Notes under the pieces: model-generated
Told to the model about the DNA's origin: nothing
Databases searched by the model: none
Seen by the model: the letters and a program-made list of their open reading frames with translations, nothing else
DNA from: Erigeron canadensis
Taxonomy: Eukaryota > Streptophyta > Magnoliopsida > Asterales > Asteraceae
Reading direction: 5' to 3'
Length of the DNA: 64,000 bases
NCBI RefSeq assembly: GCF_010389155.1
Contig: NC_057762.1
Location: forward strand, 8,171,513 to 8,235,512
Part shown: positions 33,929 to 44,393 of the stretch, in pieces
How the letters are laid out: each line of letters opens with the position of its first letter
Position numbering within the stretch: the stretch's first letter is position 1
Made by a program: the position numbers and the translations under genes

Positions 33929-34599
33929 TAGAAAATATGTACCTTAACTAAACAATTGGTTTTACGACAATTCCTGCTTCAATTAAAATCAAAATTACAC
34001 TAATACAATTAGTCAATACATGTAGTCAATTAGTAAAAGTGTTCCCACCAAAAAATTTTATTTACTACAAAGTAAAAATTTCCCACCACAAGGTTATATA
34101 TATATTGTGTTAATTCATTTTTATATTTACTTATCAATAAAGACTGTCATTCTCTTTCAAGCTTTAAGCACCAAAGCTCATATTCATTTACAATTAAAGT
34201 TCTTTTTTATAACTGATTTTTATCAAATGTTTAAATGCTATTTTGATATGTATGACATTGCAAAATTGTAATTTTTTTCATAAGGTTAGTGTTTCTTTAC
34301 ATCTAAGTTTCTTTTTTAAACTTTATTTCTATACATAACATTTGTAATAAGTTTTTGTGGGAATACCATCTATATGTTACCATTGTAATTGTAAAAAGTG
34401 ATATCATTTAAGAATTGAAAATATGTATATGTATATGTATAACATGTTAGACTTTACTACTTACATGAACGAGTTGAACATCTTTTAGACACTTAGATTA
34501 CTAATTAAAATTGCAAAGATTGTCATTATGTGAAATACGACAACTTTTTAATTATATTATTAATTAATCAAATTTTAAAGGTAACTTTGTATTTATTAA

Positions 34600-35031
34600 T
34601 CATTTAATAAGATCGGTGAATGTACATGATTAGTAATGTTACTATGGAAGGTGAAAATTCATATGTTGGAGATATTATTGACGATATAGATAATAAGATA
34701 ATTGATGATGCTAATGATTCCATGGTTGAAGTTACTATAGAAGTTGGCGGTTCTAATGATATGCTTGAAAGTACGTAGCCTTATATATTTTTCATTTACT
34801 TTTTGCACCGTCAATTTATTTGTTTGAACTTCTATAATTTATATGTTTTTCACTCATCTTACGTTTGGGTGTGCAACGTTTTATGTTACGCGTTATTAAT
34901 AAAAGTTGGATCTTTACATTTTTGTTATTTATTTCATATTTATATATAAAGTTCAATATGTTTTGTCTACTCTTAACTATATATAATTATATATTGTTTC
35001 GAACCCGGTCAACGACCGGGTATAGATCTAG
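34600..35031 (+). mobile_element. Helitron 3' end
   Basis: The stem CCCGGTC-AAC-GACCGGG at 35004-35020 is a perfect 7-bp hairpin, followed after seven bases by CTAG and then T (35028-35032). A hairpin shortly before a CTRR terminus next to T is the hallmark of a plant Helitron 3' end. The 5' end was not found, so the start given is arbitrary. A 50-codon acidic frame at about 34628-34778 has no assigned family. Confidence 0.7.
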
Positions 35032-35032
35032 T

Positions 35033-36909
35033 TGATCAAGCTTGAAGGTCTAATTTGATGAAGTTACTACTTCAACCTCCCACGTCAAAAGTGGCTGAAG
35101 AGTTGGTGACTTGGTCTTTCCTACGTATCAGAGGATCCCTATTATCATGTTTATTTTATGCATTATTTATGTTTTGAATAAGTATTCTAGTTAGTGGAGT
35201 AGTAGGCCTCTTTTTAAGGATAGACAATTACATTATCTTATTATAAATAGGGACTCTATATTACGTTTTTTCAATTAAGCAATAAAATCATAAAATCATT
35301 CCACCATTACTTCATTCCTTCAAACTATAACTTTTATTAGTTGCAAATTCTAAACTATCATAATTAAGGGGTCTTTGGATCATAATTAAGGATAAAGTAA
35401 AGGATTAAGAACTTGGATTTTGTTATTGCCATATCCATTGGAGTAAAATCCGTAACCTTGTTAAGCTATGATCATAATTCATATAAATTATATTATGAGG
35501 AAGTTGAATATGGGTTGTCCCTCATTCAAGCTTAGATGATAAATCATTCACAATCCGATATTTTTATCGTAAAATTCATGGGGGTCTATCGGGGGTCATA
35601 AAATTCATGTGCAATTCTGTACAAGCTGACATGTGAGGTTCTTCATCAAACTTTGAATAAGGGACAACCTCATATTCACATTTGCCTTATATTTTTGTGT
35701 TTTGCTAAATATATATAATTAATGATAATGATAATGATTATGAAAAAAGTATTGTCGGCTTAATATAATCAACTTTTATAGCCGATAAAGAATGATATTA
35801 TGAGATGATTTGATAAGCCAAACACAATAGTACATTTGGTATACATAGGGTTGGGCTAGTGAAATTCAGATTGCATGAATTAGATGACTTCATGACTTAG
35901 AATGTGTTGATAGGTGTTTTGGAAAAGAGATTGTATAGAGATATACTCCGTATTACCTTTATTTCCCCATTGTCACTGCAAGTACTAATTATGGTTCGTT
36001 ATTGTCAATTGAGCTATTGTGTTTGCCATGTGGGCTATTGTTGCCTTTTGGGCTTTTGTTATATTTGTACGGTCTATTATTGCCATACAGGCTATTGATG
36101 CAGATTTATCATTTTCTTTTGTGTTTTATTGATGGGCTTGAGTGTTTTCTCTTTCTTGGGCTGAGTTGTCTTATTTTGGGCTTGCTTCAGTTTACATATA
36201 TAACGAGATACGTTATCCGGGCAACATTATATTTATTGTATTCCGTACTATGTAAAAATTATTACATGCTTTTAGAAACATTATATAGTTCAAAACCTGA
36301 GTTGATATTGATTTTTTAATGAGTAAGCAATTATAAATTAGAAAAAATCGACAGTATAATTTTATAACAGATTAATATATTATATAAATTCTAAAAGATA
36401 ATAAGTATGAACGTAAAATATTTAAAATAAAAAAGCAAATTAATAATACAAACATAATTAAAGCTAATTTCCCAAATCATTGAAAATAAAAAGTGAAACA
36501 AAAATAATCCATAATAATAAAACATCAACCGAAATAAACATCGAAACTAATAAGTATTGCAAACAAATTTTTCGGAGATGGTTAGGTGTATATATTCAAA
36601 ACATACACCTTATTGTTATGTATATATATACTATGTAATAGTTCACTTGTAATAAGATGAGATAATCTTAAAAATGTTACAAACTTAAAAAATAATAATA
36701 TACAATTAAAATAAGTGATCTTTTGTAAACAAATTGAAAGCAATTTAAAAGATCAAAACATAATTTGTCAAGCCCAAAACATAAGAAAATCAAGTGGCCC
36801 ATTAAGAAAATGAAAACGGGCCCAAAGAAATAAAATGGCCCGTTACTATTCTTTGCACGTATTTCCGTACCTTTGTTTTTAATATATATATTAATGTATC
36901 AAAATTGAT
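35033..36909. other. Repeat-like DNA; possible copia LTR remnant at 35033-35360
   Basis: The stretch 35033-35360 has a TTATAAATAGGG TATA-like box and an AATAAA signal (35281), as in many short copia LTRs. I see no partner LTR and no target duplication. Frames at 35904-36319 are Leu/Cys/Tyr-rich, low-complexity and probably not genes. The rest is AT-rich. Confidence 0.35.
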
Positions 36910-37135
36910 GAAAAATTTCTTGAAATGGTAAATTTTACCATCACTTTTGTCAAACAAGTTTTCACCAAATTTTTTTTTATGAAATATGATAATCTGGCAG
37001 TGCCAAGGCCGGACTCGCTATTTTTAAGCGAGTCCGGCCTTGGCAATGCCGGATTACCCTATTTCATAAATTTTTTTGGTTGAAAACTTGTTTGACAAAA
37101 GTGATGATAAAATTTACTATTTCAAGAAATTTTTC
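36910..37135. mobile_element. Long-hairpin foldback MITE, probably MULE-type
   Basis: Arms of about 109 bp (36910-37019 and 37027-37135) around a 7-base loop are nearly perfectly complementary. The inner 19 bases of each arm, TGCCAAGGCCGGACTCGCT and its complement, match exactly and are strikingly GC-rich for this region. Flanks AAAATTGAT (left) and TAAATTGAT (37136-37144) suggest a 9-bp target duplication. If transcribed, the RNA would form a long dsRNA stem suited to small-RNA production. There is no coding sequence. Confidence 0.85.
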
Positions 37136-37484
37136 CTAAATTGATAGAGTGGCGCTACCTTTGTCACTCATACCGTCCTATAACGTACGTTGGATCAGCC
37201 ATATATCCGCCTTTTCTCTGGACGTTAGGATTACTTTCATATTTAATGATTGTTAGTATTTACTAAGCTTAATCATGATATTAACCTGTCGATCAGTAGA
37301 GATTGTTAGTCTTAAGTAGCTAGGGCCCTTTTTTTTTTATATATATATATAAATGTATATTCAACTTGAGTGTACGTGTTGGATTCATTTTGATTGATTG
37401 GTGATTTATTTTTTGACTTTTAAATCTAACTAGTTGGTGTTTTCCTCATATATATATGTTCTGTATTGTATGCGCAGGCACCTT
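37136..37484. other. Intergenic DNA, nothing recognised
   Basis: An AT run lies at about 37339-37351. No gene was recognised. Confidence 0.4.
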
Positions 37485-40400
37485 GAAGAATCATATTCAT
37501 ATTCATGGCGGGTTCCCGAGGTTTGTATTAATCTGTATTCATCTCCATTCCTTTCTAGCTTTTTATAATTATGATTCATGCTATCAATCAATTTCAAATT
37601 AAAAACAATACTGTATATCTATATATATGTACGCAGGGTGTTTTTGATTCTATTAACCGTGCCCCTTTCTCAGGAATAACTTTCGGACAAGGTGAGTTGA
37701 ACCTTAGTCGTGGGTTAGCATTTTCCCGCCTTCCTCTTCTACGTTGGATTGATCTCCCGGATAAAAGTACACTGTTGAGTCTCACGACTGTCATACACAA
37801 ACAAGGATTCTTCTTTTTGTTGGAGGGTATGTATTTCTTATTACGAGTATTTATATAGCGTGCGTGTGTCTCTGTATATATTCTATTAATCTTATATATT
37901 CTGAATTGGGCCCTAAACAAGCATCTTTCGTTCTGTGATGTATTTCGTGGTTTGGAGTGTACATGATCAACCTCCATGCATCGTGTGAGCACACATTGTC
38001 ACACCCCGACTAAGGCGGAAAAATCGGGATGCGACGGATAGTACACGCGTCATGGATATTACATAGGAAGACTAAATGAAACCACAAAAATAGTCGAATT
38101 CTTAACATAGATTAACATAAGCATTCAACATCAATCCAACACAAATAAAACATAATCCAACTCCCACGTAGGGGATTAAGGGTTAGGCATAATGCCATAC
38201 TAACACAAAAGAGATTATAAGATAACATAGCAGCAACAAGGAATCCTAGAGTCCAAAGTCTGCTATAAGGGCTCCATGCTACTCTTCTCAGCCACCTCTA
38301 GCCTGTGCACCTGAAAGGATACTTAAAAACGTCAACACAATGGTTGGTGGGTTCATAGGTTTGTTGTCAATGTTATCAGGTTAGCGTGATGCAATTCATG
38401 TATACTCAATGTGGCCATGTCACAATGTTGCCATAATCACAAGGTTGCCATGGACTTATCAAGGTTGACTATGTAGGGCCTTACGGTTCAATAACCAGCC
38501 AATGCATTTAGTGTAGTCAGGACTTACAGTTCAATAACCAGCCGATGCATCTAGTGTAGTCAAATGTCAGGCCTTACGGTTTAACAACCTGCCGATGCTC
38601 AAGAACATGTATCCAATGCATCCAAATGTACCCATAATGTAAATCAACAAGTATTCAAGTTATGAAATCATATATGTATCTTGTATCCAAAATATGCTAT
38701 CAATCATGTATTCAAAATAGGTCGTCACAATATCATATCAAATAAATACAGTTTTACAAGAAAACATTTCGTATCCTTTCAGCCCCAAGAAAACATGTAA
38801 AAAGGAGACTACAAAGCTCACCTGAATGCTAGCAACAAGGTGAAGCTACGCAAGATATCAGAAAGCATGTAACCGACACGCAACAATCTGTTTCAAGTTA
38901 TCACAATTAGGTATGTGTTCATTATAGGTAAACGTGCTCATAACGTGCCGCCAAGTGTTGACTATGTTGTCCAAAAGCATACTAGTTTGTATTTGACCAA
39001 ATTTTACAAGTTTGACCAATTAGGTATGTGTTCATTATAGGTAAACTTGCTCATAACGTGCCGCTAAGTGTTGACTATGTTGTCCAAAAGCATACTAGTT
39101 TGTCTTTGACCAAATTTTATAAGTTTGACCCATGTTGACCAAATTACGAGTTTGACTAAGTTGACCAACTCGACTAAAGTTGACGAAAGTTGACGACCAA
39201 AGTTGACCAAGGTTGACCAAATCGAGGTAGTAATCGAAGTCCGAGGTCTCAATTGAATATTGAGGTCTTAAATTGAATATGGAGTCTTATTTCACTAAAA
39301 GACAAAATTGAAATTGAGAGATTATATTTGAGAGGCTAAATTTGAGAGACTAGTAAATCTGGGGTCTCAATTGGAAATACAAGGTCACAAATGAAATACT
39401 AGGTCACATTTGATATACGAGGTAAAATTTGAAATACGAGATCACAAATGAAATACGATGTCACGTTTGAAATACGAGGCCACATCTGAAATACGAGGTC
39501 GCAAATTGGCGGGGTCGCAAACTGAGCTGTTCTTCCCCAAAATTCATTCTAGAAAACCCTATCGTTTCTTTCAATCTGAAAGGTGTTTTTAGCATCAGAT
39601 TGTACTTTTAGACCCACAAATGTGATAGAAAAACAATACTAAAGTTGGAAACTTGGAAACGGACTTAAACTCGAAAACCCATTTGAACAAAGTTTATAAA
39701 AAGTGTACAAAAATTCTTATATCTCAAAGATTTTGTTAACGAAATCACACGAAACTTTAACAAAGGTTGTAGTAAATGATTCTAAACGTTTTGGACGTAA
39801 AAAGTTTGATACTTGGTGGGTGTAGTGTGTGTATTAAGAGAAAAGCCGAAAATATTCAAAAGAAGAGCAAAAAAGGGTCTGATTCTTACATCAAATCCGA
39901 CCAAAATAGATGTTTGTAATGATGTTAAGATGGTAGAAACTCAGTTTTTGACACTAAATTTAAATAAAGTAAGGTTGGATTTCATTAAAACTTGATATTT
40001 ATGGGGTAGCAAAGGTGAGGTAGTAAAGTGAGATAGCAAATATGGGGTAGCAAAAGCCAAAAGGGGAGGTAGTAAGAGTATATGTGTGTTTTGCTTAGAG
40101 GCTAAGTTGGTGGAATGAGGAATTGTGAAAGAAAAAGAGTATTTATATGTAGGGTAAAATAGAAGATTCCATACAAGGCTTTATTACTAGGCCGTCCCAA
40201 ATACGAGGCGGCTAACCGAAATACCAGGCCAACTCCAAATACGAGGCTACTCCAAATACGATGCCAAAACTAATTTATGATGCCGAATTAAAATTACAGT
40301 GTTGACTTAAAATACGAGGCTGAAAACGATTTACGAGGTCGTGTTTACTGAAAGGTTTATTTTGACTCGAAAGCTTAAATGGTCAACTCACGGGTGTTAC

Positions 40401-40600
40401 ACACATCTAGTTTAAATTTTGTGTATATGTATAGATAAACATTTTTGCTAACTAATTTTGTGCATTTTTTGGCTCTGCCAGTCTTACAAATATGAGTAAA
40501 GATGATGCTGAAGTATTTGCAGAAGAATTAAGCAAGTTGGGTGTCGCTGTTGATATTGTCAACTTCTATCTAGGTGAAACCCTCGATCGAGGAGAATAGA
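37485..40600 (+). pseudogene. RPN10-like (26S proteasome S5a) von Willebrand A domain fragment
   Basis: Putative exons lie at about 37485-37520, 37638-37827 and 40482-40599. The second gives GQGELNLSRGLAFSRLPL, comparable with the GEINLTAGIQVAQLAL segment of plant RPN10. A frame change then leads to TRILLFVGG. The third exon continues LTNMSKDDAEVFAEELSKLG and then VAVDIVNF, parallel to the end of the RPN10 A domain, and stops at 40597-40599. RPN10 is the ubiquitin receptor of the proteasome lid-base interface. The N-terminal metal-binding strand and the ubiquitin-interacting motifs are absent, and one frameshift is needed, so I call a fragment or pseudogene. The last intron holds a 2.4-kb solo LTR. 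Identity is by motif resemblance only. Confidence 0.45.
37997..40401. mobile_element. Solo LTR, 2.4 kb, probably Ty3/gypsy
   Basis: It begins TGTCACACCCCG and ends GGGTGTTACA (TG..CA), with an exact 5-bp target duplication CACAT at 37992-37996 and 40402-40406. It has no internal domain, primer-binding site or gag-pol, so it is a solo LTR left by recombination between LTRs. Inside are a direct duplication of about 116 bp (about 38900-39015 and 39017-39130), a roughly 50-bp repeat of the TTCAATAACCAGCC type (38460-38600) and short arrays of the GAAATACGAGGTC kind (39360-39510, 40200-40340). Confidence 0.85.
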
Positions 40601-40739
40601 AAGAAGATTGTTGATGGTTATTACTGATATGGGAGGAGTGAGCTTTATGAGTTTTTTAAATTCTGCAATAAGAAAAGCCACTTTTTAGACGTTTAACCCA
40701 GATCTTCTGATATTTGTCAACAAATATCTGATACCATGT

Positions 40740-41020
40740 TTGAAAAGACACTGCGAAGTTTCTCCGAGAAACAGAATGATAATGTTGAAGAGTTGGAGCC
40801 ATCTTGCAAGAAAAATCGCCTCTCCGAGAAACAGAATGATACTCGTAAGTCGTAATGTTGAAGAGTTGGAGCAGTCTTGCAACAAAAGTCACCTAGAAGT
40901 CACTATAGATGATGAAATGTGGTTTTCCGATAATGTTGAAGAGTTGGAGTCGTCTTGCAAGGAGGAAAGTGGCTGAGTAACCGTCATAGATGCTGATATG
41001 TGGTATAATGATGATTAGAT
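40740..41020 (+). repeat. Three-copy acidic coding-like repeat
   Basis: AATGTTGAAGAGTTGGAG occurs at about 40782, 40853 and 40932, each followed by a TCTTGCAA block. One frame reads NVEELE..SCK and then ends in DADMWYNDD. The repeats follow the RPN10-like fragment and could be its C-terminal tail or an unrelated gene end. Frames are broken between copies. Confidence 0.5.
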
Positions 41021-41314
41021 TAAATTTATGTTGATGTTTATCTGAATTGTTTATGTTAGAGCAGTATTAAGTGTATGCTGCTGAATTGTTTATGTTTTGT
41101 CGCATCATTATATTCATCAATCACTGTAGTTTGTCTTGTTATCATCACATAGGATACTTTTGTACCTCCATGAATTTGTAAACTTGCCAGGATAATATGG
41201 AAGTCGAAGTATCACATACTAAGATTCAGATTTTAGTAATCAGACTGTATCTTGCTGTTGAAGCCTACATCTATCTTTCATGCTGAACTTCTCATATGTA
41301 TTGAATGTTATCAA

Positions 41315-42003
41315 TTAAAAATTGGTCATATGCCCGATCTCTTCCCAAAGATTACCAGAAACTTTAACTATATTATAATGGCATAATCTTTATTTTCTTT
41401 TCACGTTCACACTTTTATATGAGAATAAATGAAGCATTGAAGGCATATTGGACAAATGAAAACACGAACATGGTCACAGAAGTTTTAGATGCTTCATAAT
41501 TTATTTACTTTTTTCTTCTTTCCATTTTTGGGTGCAGAGCTTCCATTTGATGCTGACACCACAAGGAAGCTTTTGTGTGTATGATGATGTATTCCGCCTG
41601 AACTATGCTTGAGGAGAGGTGTGTTTCTACAACTAAGGGCCTTGGTTACACACAGGATGTGCTTGCCAAGATTTGTTTACCTTGTCGTGTTAAAAGATTT
41701 TAATCCATTTGAATGCTGCTTTGGCTTTCCCCTCCTTGATATCAAATAAATGGAGTTTCTTGCTAAGAAATGTTGTTATGATTGTTTGATAAGTATAATT
41801 GGATGGAATGGTTGTTTCTGGTATCTTAAATGTTGATTAAGTTTGAGCTATAAGCCTGCGATTTCTCTCTTTTCCCCCAATACATTGTGCTATGTGATAA
41901 GTTCCTTTGTCCTTTACGAGTCTTCTTTCAGCCATGAAGGCAGGAACTTGGTACTACAGTGAATGTAATATATGCAGTGATAATTGTCTGACAGAACAGC
42001 CTA
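41315..42003 (+). pseudogene. Partial duplicate of NTF2 (intron end, last exon, 3' flank)
   Basis: This region matches 30230-30920. It covers the last part of the NTF2 intron (CATATGCC.GATCTCTTCCC), the terminal exon and about 390 bp of 3' flank. The exon copy is 41538-41612, preceded by an intact GTGCAG acceptor. Its 24 codons are still open in the NTF2 frame and end YNDV- and FRLNYA-like (VYDDVFRLNYA). Codon 1 is changed from Met to Ser and a Pro to Leu. No first exon is nearby, so it cannot make NTF2. It ends at the element inserted at 42007. The RPN10-like fragment directly upstream could in principle splice to it. Confidence 0.9.
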
Positions 42004-42006
42004 TTA

Positions 42007-42882
42007 GGCTGTTTGGAGTGGGGGCCCCTTCAGCCCGCCGCCGCCGTCTACACCGCCTCGGCGGGCGGAAAATGCCAAAAACACCCCCTTCCGATCAATA
42101 TTGATCGCTTGGTTGTGTGGGTTTTTCAAAAAAATGTGCCGTTCCACGGCTACTTTTTCATAAAAACTTTGATTTTTTTTTTAATTAAACCGTTCCCATA
42201 CATTATATACCACTTACTCACTTCTCATTTTTTATACTTCTTTCTTTCATTTTTCTCTCTACAATTATAAAAATCACTCAAATGACATGAGTTTAGACCC
42301 AGTCCGAAGAAATAAATTTGGCACGAGCTTGGGTCGATGTGTCAAACGACTCGTTGTGGGGGAACTATCAAAGGGATCTTACGTTCTGGGCGAAAGTAAC
42401 CCGTCTTTTTCTCGCATATGAAAACCAACCATCGACATATCGAGATTCTGATGCGGTGGCCGCTAAATGGCGCTGCATGCGCACAAGCATTCACGTATTC
42501 CATATGATGTTTATCCGTGTGAACCAAGGTCACGACGATGGACACGATGCAATGGTTGCAAGGGCTTTGATCGAGTACAATGCGGTATCTCGACACAACG
42601 GTTTTCAATACTTGGAGGAGTGGGAATTGGTCCGAGACCATCCGAAATTTAGAGATAATTAGTCGTTTAGTTGTGTTGTGTGTTTTTATGTTTTATTTTG
42701 TGACGTTTGGAATAATTTTTAGTTGTGTTGTTTGTTTTTTATTTGAAATAAAGTGTTGAAAAGTGTTTTTTATATTTTAGTATATGTTTTTTATATATAA
42801 ATTTACAAAACTAAAAAAAATAATAATAATAATAAAATAAGGGGAGGGCTGGAGCCTCACTCCCACAAAAAGGAGGGCTCCC
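42007..42882 (+). mobile_element. Probable PIF/Harbinger-type non-autonomous element
   Basis: The left end starts GGCTGTTTGGAGTGGGGG after TTA (42004-42006). On the right, GGAGCCTCACTCCCAC and then CTCCC TTA (42883-42885) give an imperfect inverted counterpart. The right boundary is uncertain, since GC-rich sequence continues to about 42915. The element carries a Myb/SANT-like ORF of the kind found in Harbinger partners and no transposase. It interrupts the duplicated NTF2 flank. Confidence 0.55.
42318..42662 (+). pseudogene. Myb/SANT-like ORF1 of a Harbinger-type element
   Basis: The frame reads ARAWVDVSNDSLWGNYQ and then FWAKVTRLF, AAKWRCMR and YLEEWELVRDHPKF. This matches the trihelix-like domain of plant Harbinger ORF1 proteins, often misannotated as glutathione S-transferase T3-like or NAM-associated. 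Tryptophans at the usual helix spacing are kept. No ATG precedes the domain in frame: TGA and TAG lie just upstream near 42286-42298, so it is a truncated copy. About 115 residues remain, and the C-terminal coiled part of the family is missing. Confidence 0.65.
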
Positions 42883-42885
42883 TTA

Positions 42886-43504
42886 GGGAGCCTCCGCCAC
42901 GTGTCACATGCCGCCCCCAATTGTTGGTTCAGAACTTCAGATTCATATGTCACCAATTGTTGGTGCCAATAACATTTCTGGGTTTGAGCCATTATCTGAT
43001 AACCTTGGATTTTATGTCTCAACTATAAAATGGCATTCATACACCATCTAGCAAGATCAACATTAGTGTTACTCAAGAAGGAAAAAAAACGGATCTTATT
43101 TTCTTCTTGTAAGTTTTAATCTGTTGGGAACTCTCAGTTTCAGAGTTGTCTTTACTTTATTCACTTTTAGACATTTTATTCTACTGGCTTTTTGGGCAAA
43201 AAATGTTGACCTTTTTTTATTATTAGTAAAATTTCTCCGAATGATAGTTCTGTGTGTGGGTGGCATAGATTGAGTTGAAGCAAATATAGCCTCAACACTT
43301 GCTCCTGAAGAGATGTACAACTTGTAATCGTAGTTGGCCTAAGAATTTGATTAGCATATATAGATGTAAGGCCAGGGTTGGGAGTTTATATCTGTAGCAA
43401 AAGAAAATAACACGCAAACAAAAATGGATTTAAGGTACTAAGTTGATATCAAAGTTGCAAAAACATGAAACTAAATCTTGAGCGACTACATAGAAGTCTG
43501 AATA
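42886..43504. other. Intergenic DNA
   Basis: A minus-strand 74-codon frame at 43096-43320 has a long basic tail and no known domain. It is not called. It may be part of the 3' flank of the DUF3339 gene. Confidence 0.4.
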
Positions 43505-43711
43505 CTAACCATAAATATGTATATCCAGTATTACAAGAAGCAAAATAAGGAACAAACCATAGAGCACTGTGTGCAGTAACATGGAGATTACACTTGTTTT
43601 CATATTCAAGAAACCAATCGGCGAGTCATTTCCAGGCATCTGAAACACAAGTCCTGGTGCTAGAAACGCAAACAGTGCTGAAGCTATGATCGGAGCCGCC
43701 CAGTCTTGCAT
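43505..43711 (-). CDS. DUF3339 family small membrane protein
   Basis: The 68-residue product starts MQDWAAPIIASALFAFLAPG, followed by LVFQMPG, and ends VILDIHIYG. This matches the plant-specific DUF3339 family in length and landmarks: the MxDWxxP start, the LxPGLxxQxPG turn after helix 1, the NMKTS segment and the HIY end. Two transmembrane helices are predicted at about residues 7-24 and 45-64. The molecular role of the family is not known. The gene is a single coding exon. Family members usually have an intron in the leader, which I cannot confirm here. It lies head-to-tail downstream of the SPL gene on the same strand, about 0.7 kb away. Confidence 0.9.
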   Translation of the reverse strand: MQDWAAPIIASALFAFLAPGLVFQMPGNDSPIGFLNMKTSVISMLLHTVLYGLFLILLLVILDIHIYG

Positions 43712-44393
43712 TTCCTTGTCTGATAATAAGAAAAATAGCTAGTCTGCAGAAGAAAGATGAAGAAAATGGCTTAGATGCTACTTCAAAGATGAGGGAATTT
43801 AATTCTCATAAAGCTATAGAATAAAAGCACCAACGTTTACATGTTTTATGGTGGTAGGATAAGGCATTATCTGTCAAAAGCATCAATTTGGGACAAAAGG
43901 TGCCTTTTTTTTCTTTATCTTTTTTGCTACTTACAATTTTTTAGTTAGTGATGCATTCGACATAAAACGTCGGCATCAGAAAGCATACTAAGTGACTAGT
44001 TGGGCCCTCTAGTTCTTTTCCCACTACCCCCCAGATTTCTTTTCAAATCAAATCACTAGTATTATAATATACAGATAACAGCATCATGCATGATTCTATG
44101 TTTTATGGCAGTTTCCATTGGTCATAAATCTTGAAAATCAAGTGTCATCCACCTGAAAATGACCCCATAATCTTCTAGGAACCAATCAAATGATCACATA
44201 TACAATCAAACTAAATACTAAATGGTAAATACAGCTAATAAGTTGAAACATCAGTTATTTAGCTATCTTGCCTGCTTCTAATTACGATTAACCGTCATCA
44301 AAACTACATAACAAAAGAGAAATGATTTAATTTGATAGTTTCAATTTACAAGCTCTCACTTTTGAGGGCAGTAGCCAAGTTTTGAGACAATGA
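43712..44393. other. Intergenic DNA between SPL and the DUF3339 gene
   Basis: It should contain the SPL 3' untranslated region and the DUF3339 promoter and leader. No specific element was recognised. Confidence 0.4.

Noticed and set aside
35033..35360. Solo copia LTR
   Set aside because: TATA-like and AATAAA signals are present, but no TG..CA boundaries with a target duplication could be found.
35904..36319. Cys/Leu/Tyr-rich frames
   Set aside because: Low-complexity composition from TTG and TAT repeats, no start context and no family resemblance.
37571..37858. RPN10-like exon as MED25 A domain
   Set aside because: MED25 also has an A domain with an FSGGGF segment, but the VDIVNF and GELNL motifs fit RPN10 better. 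Either way the fragment is incomplete.
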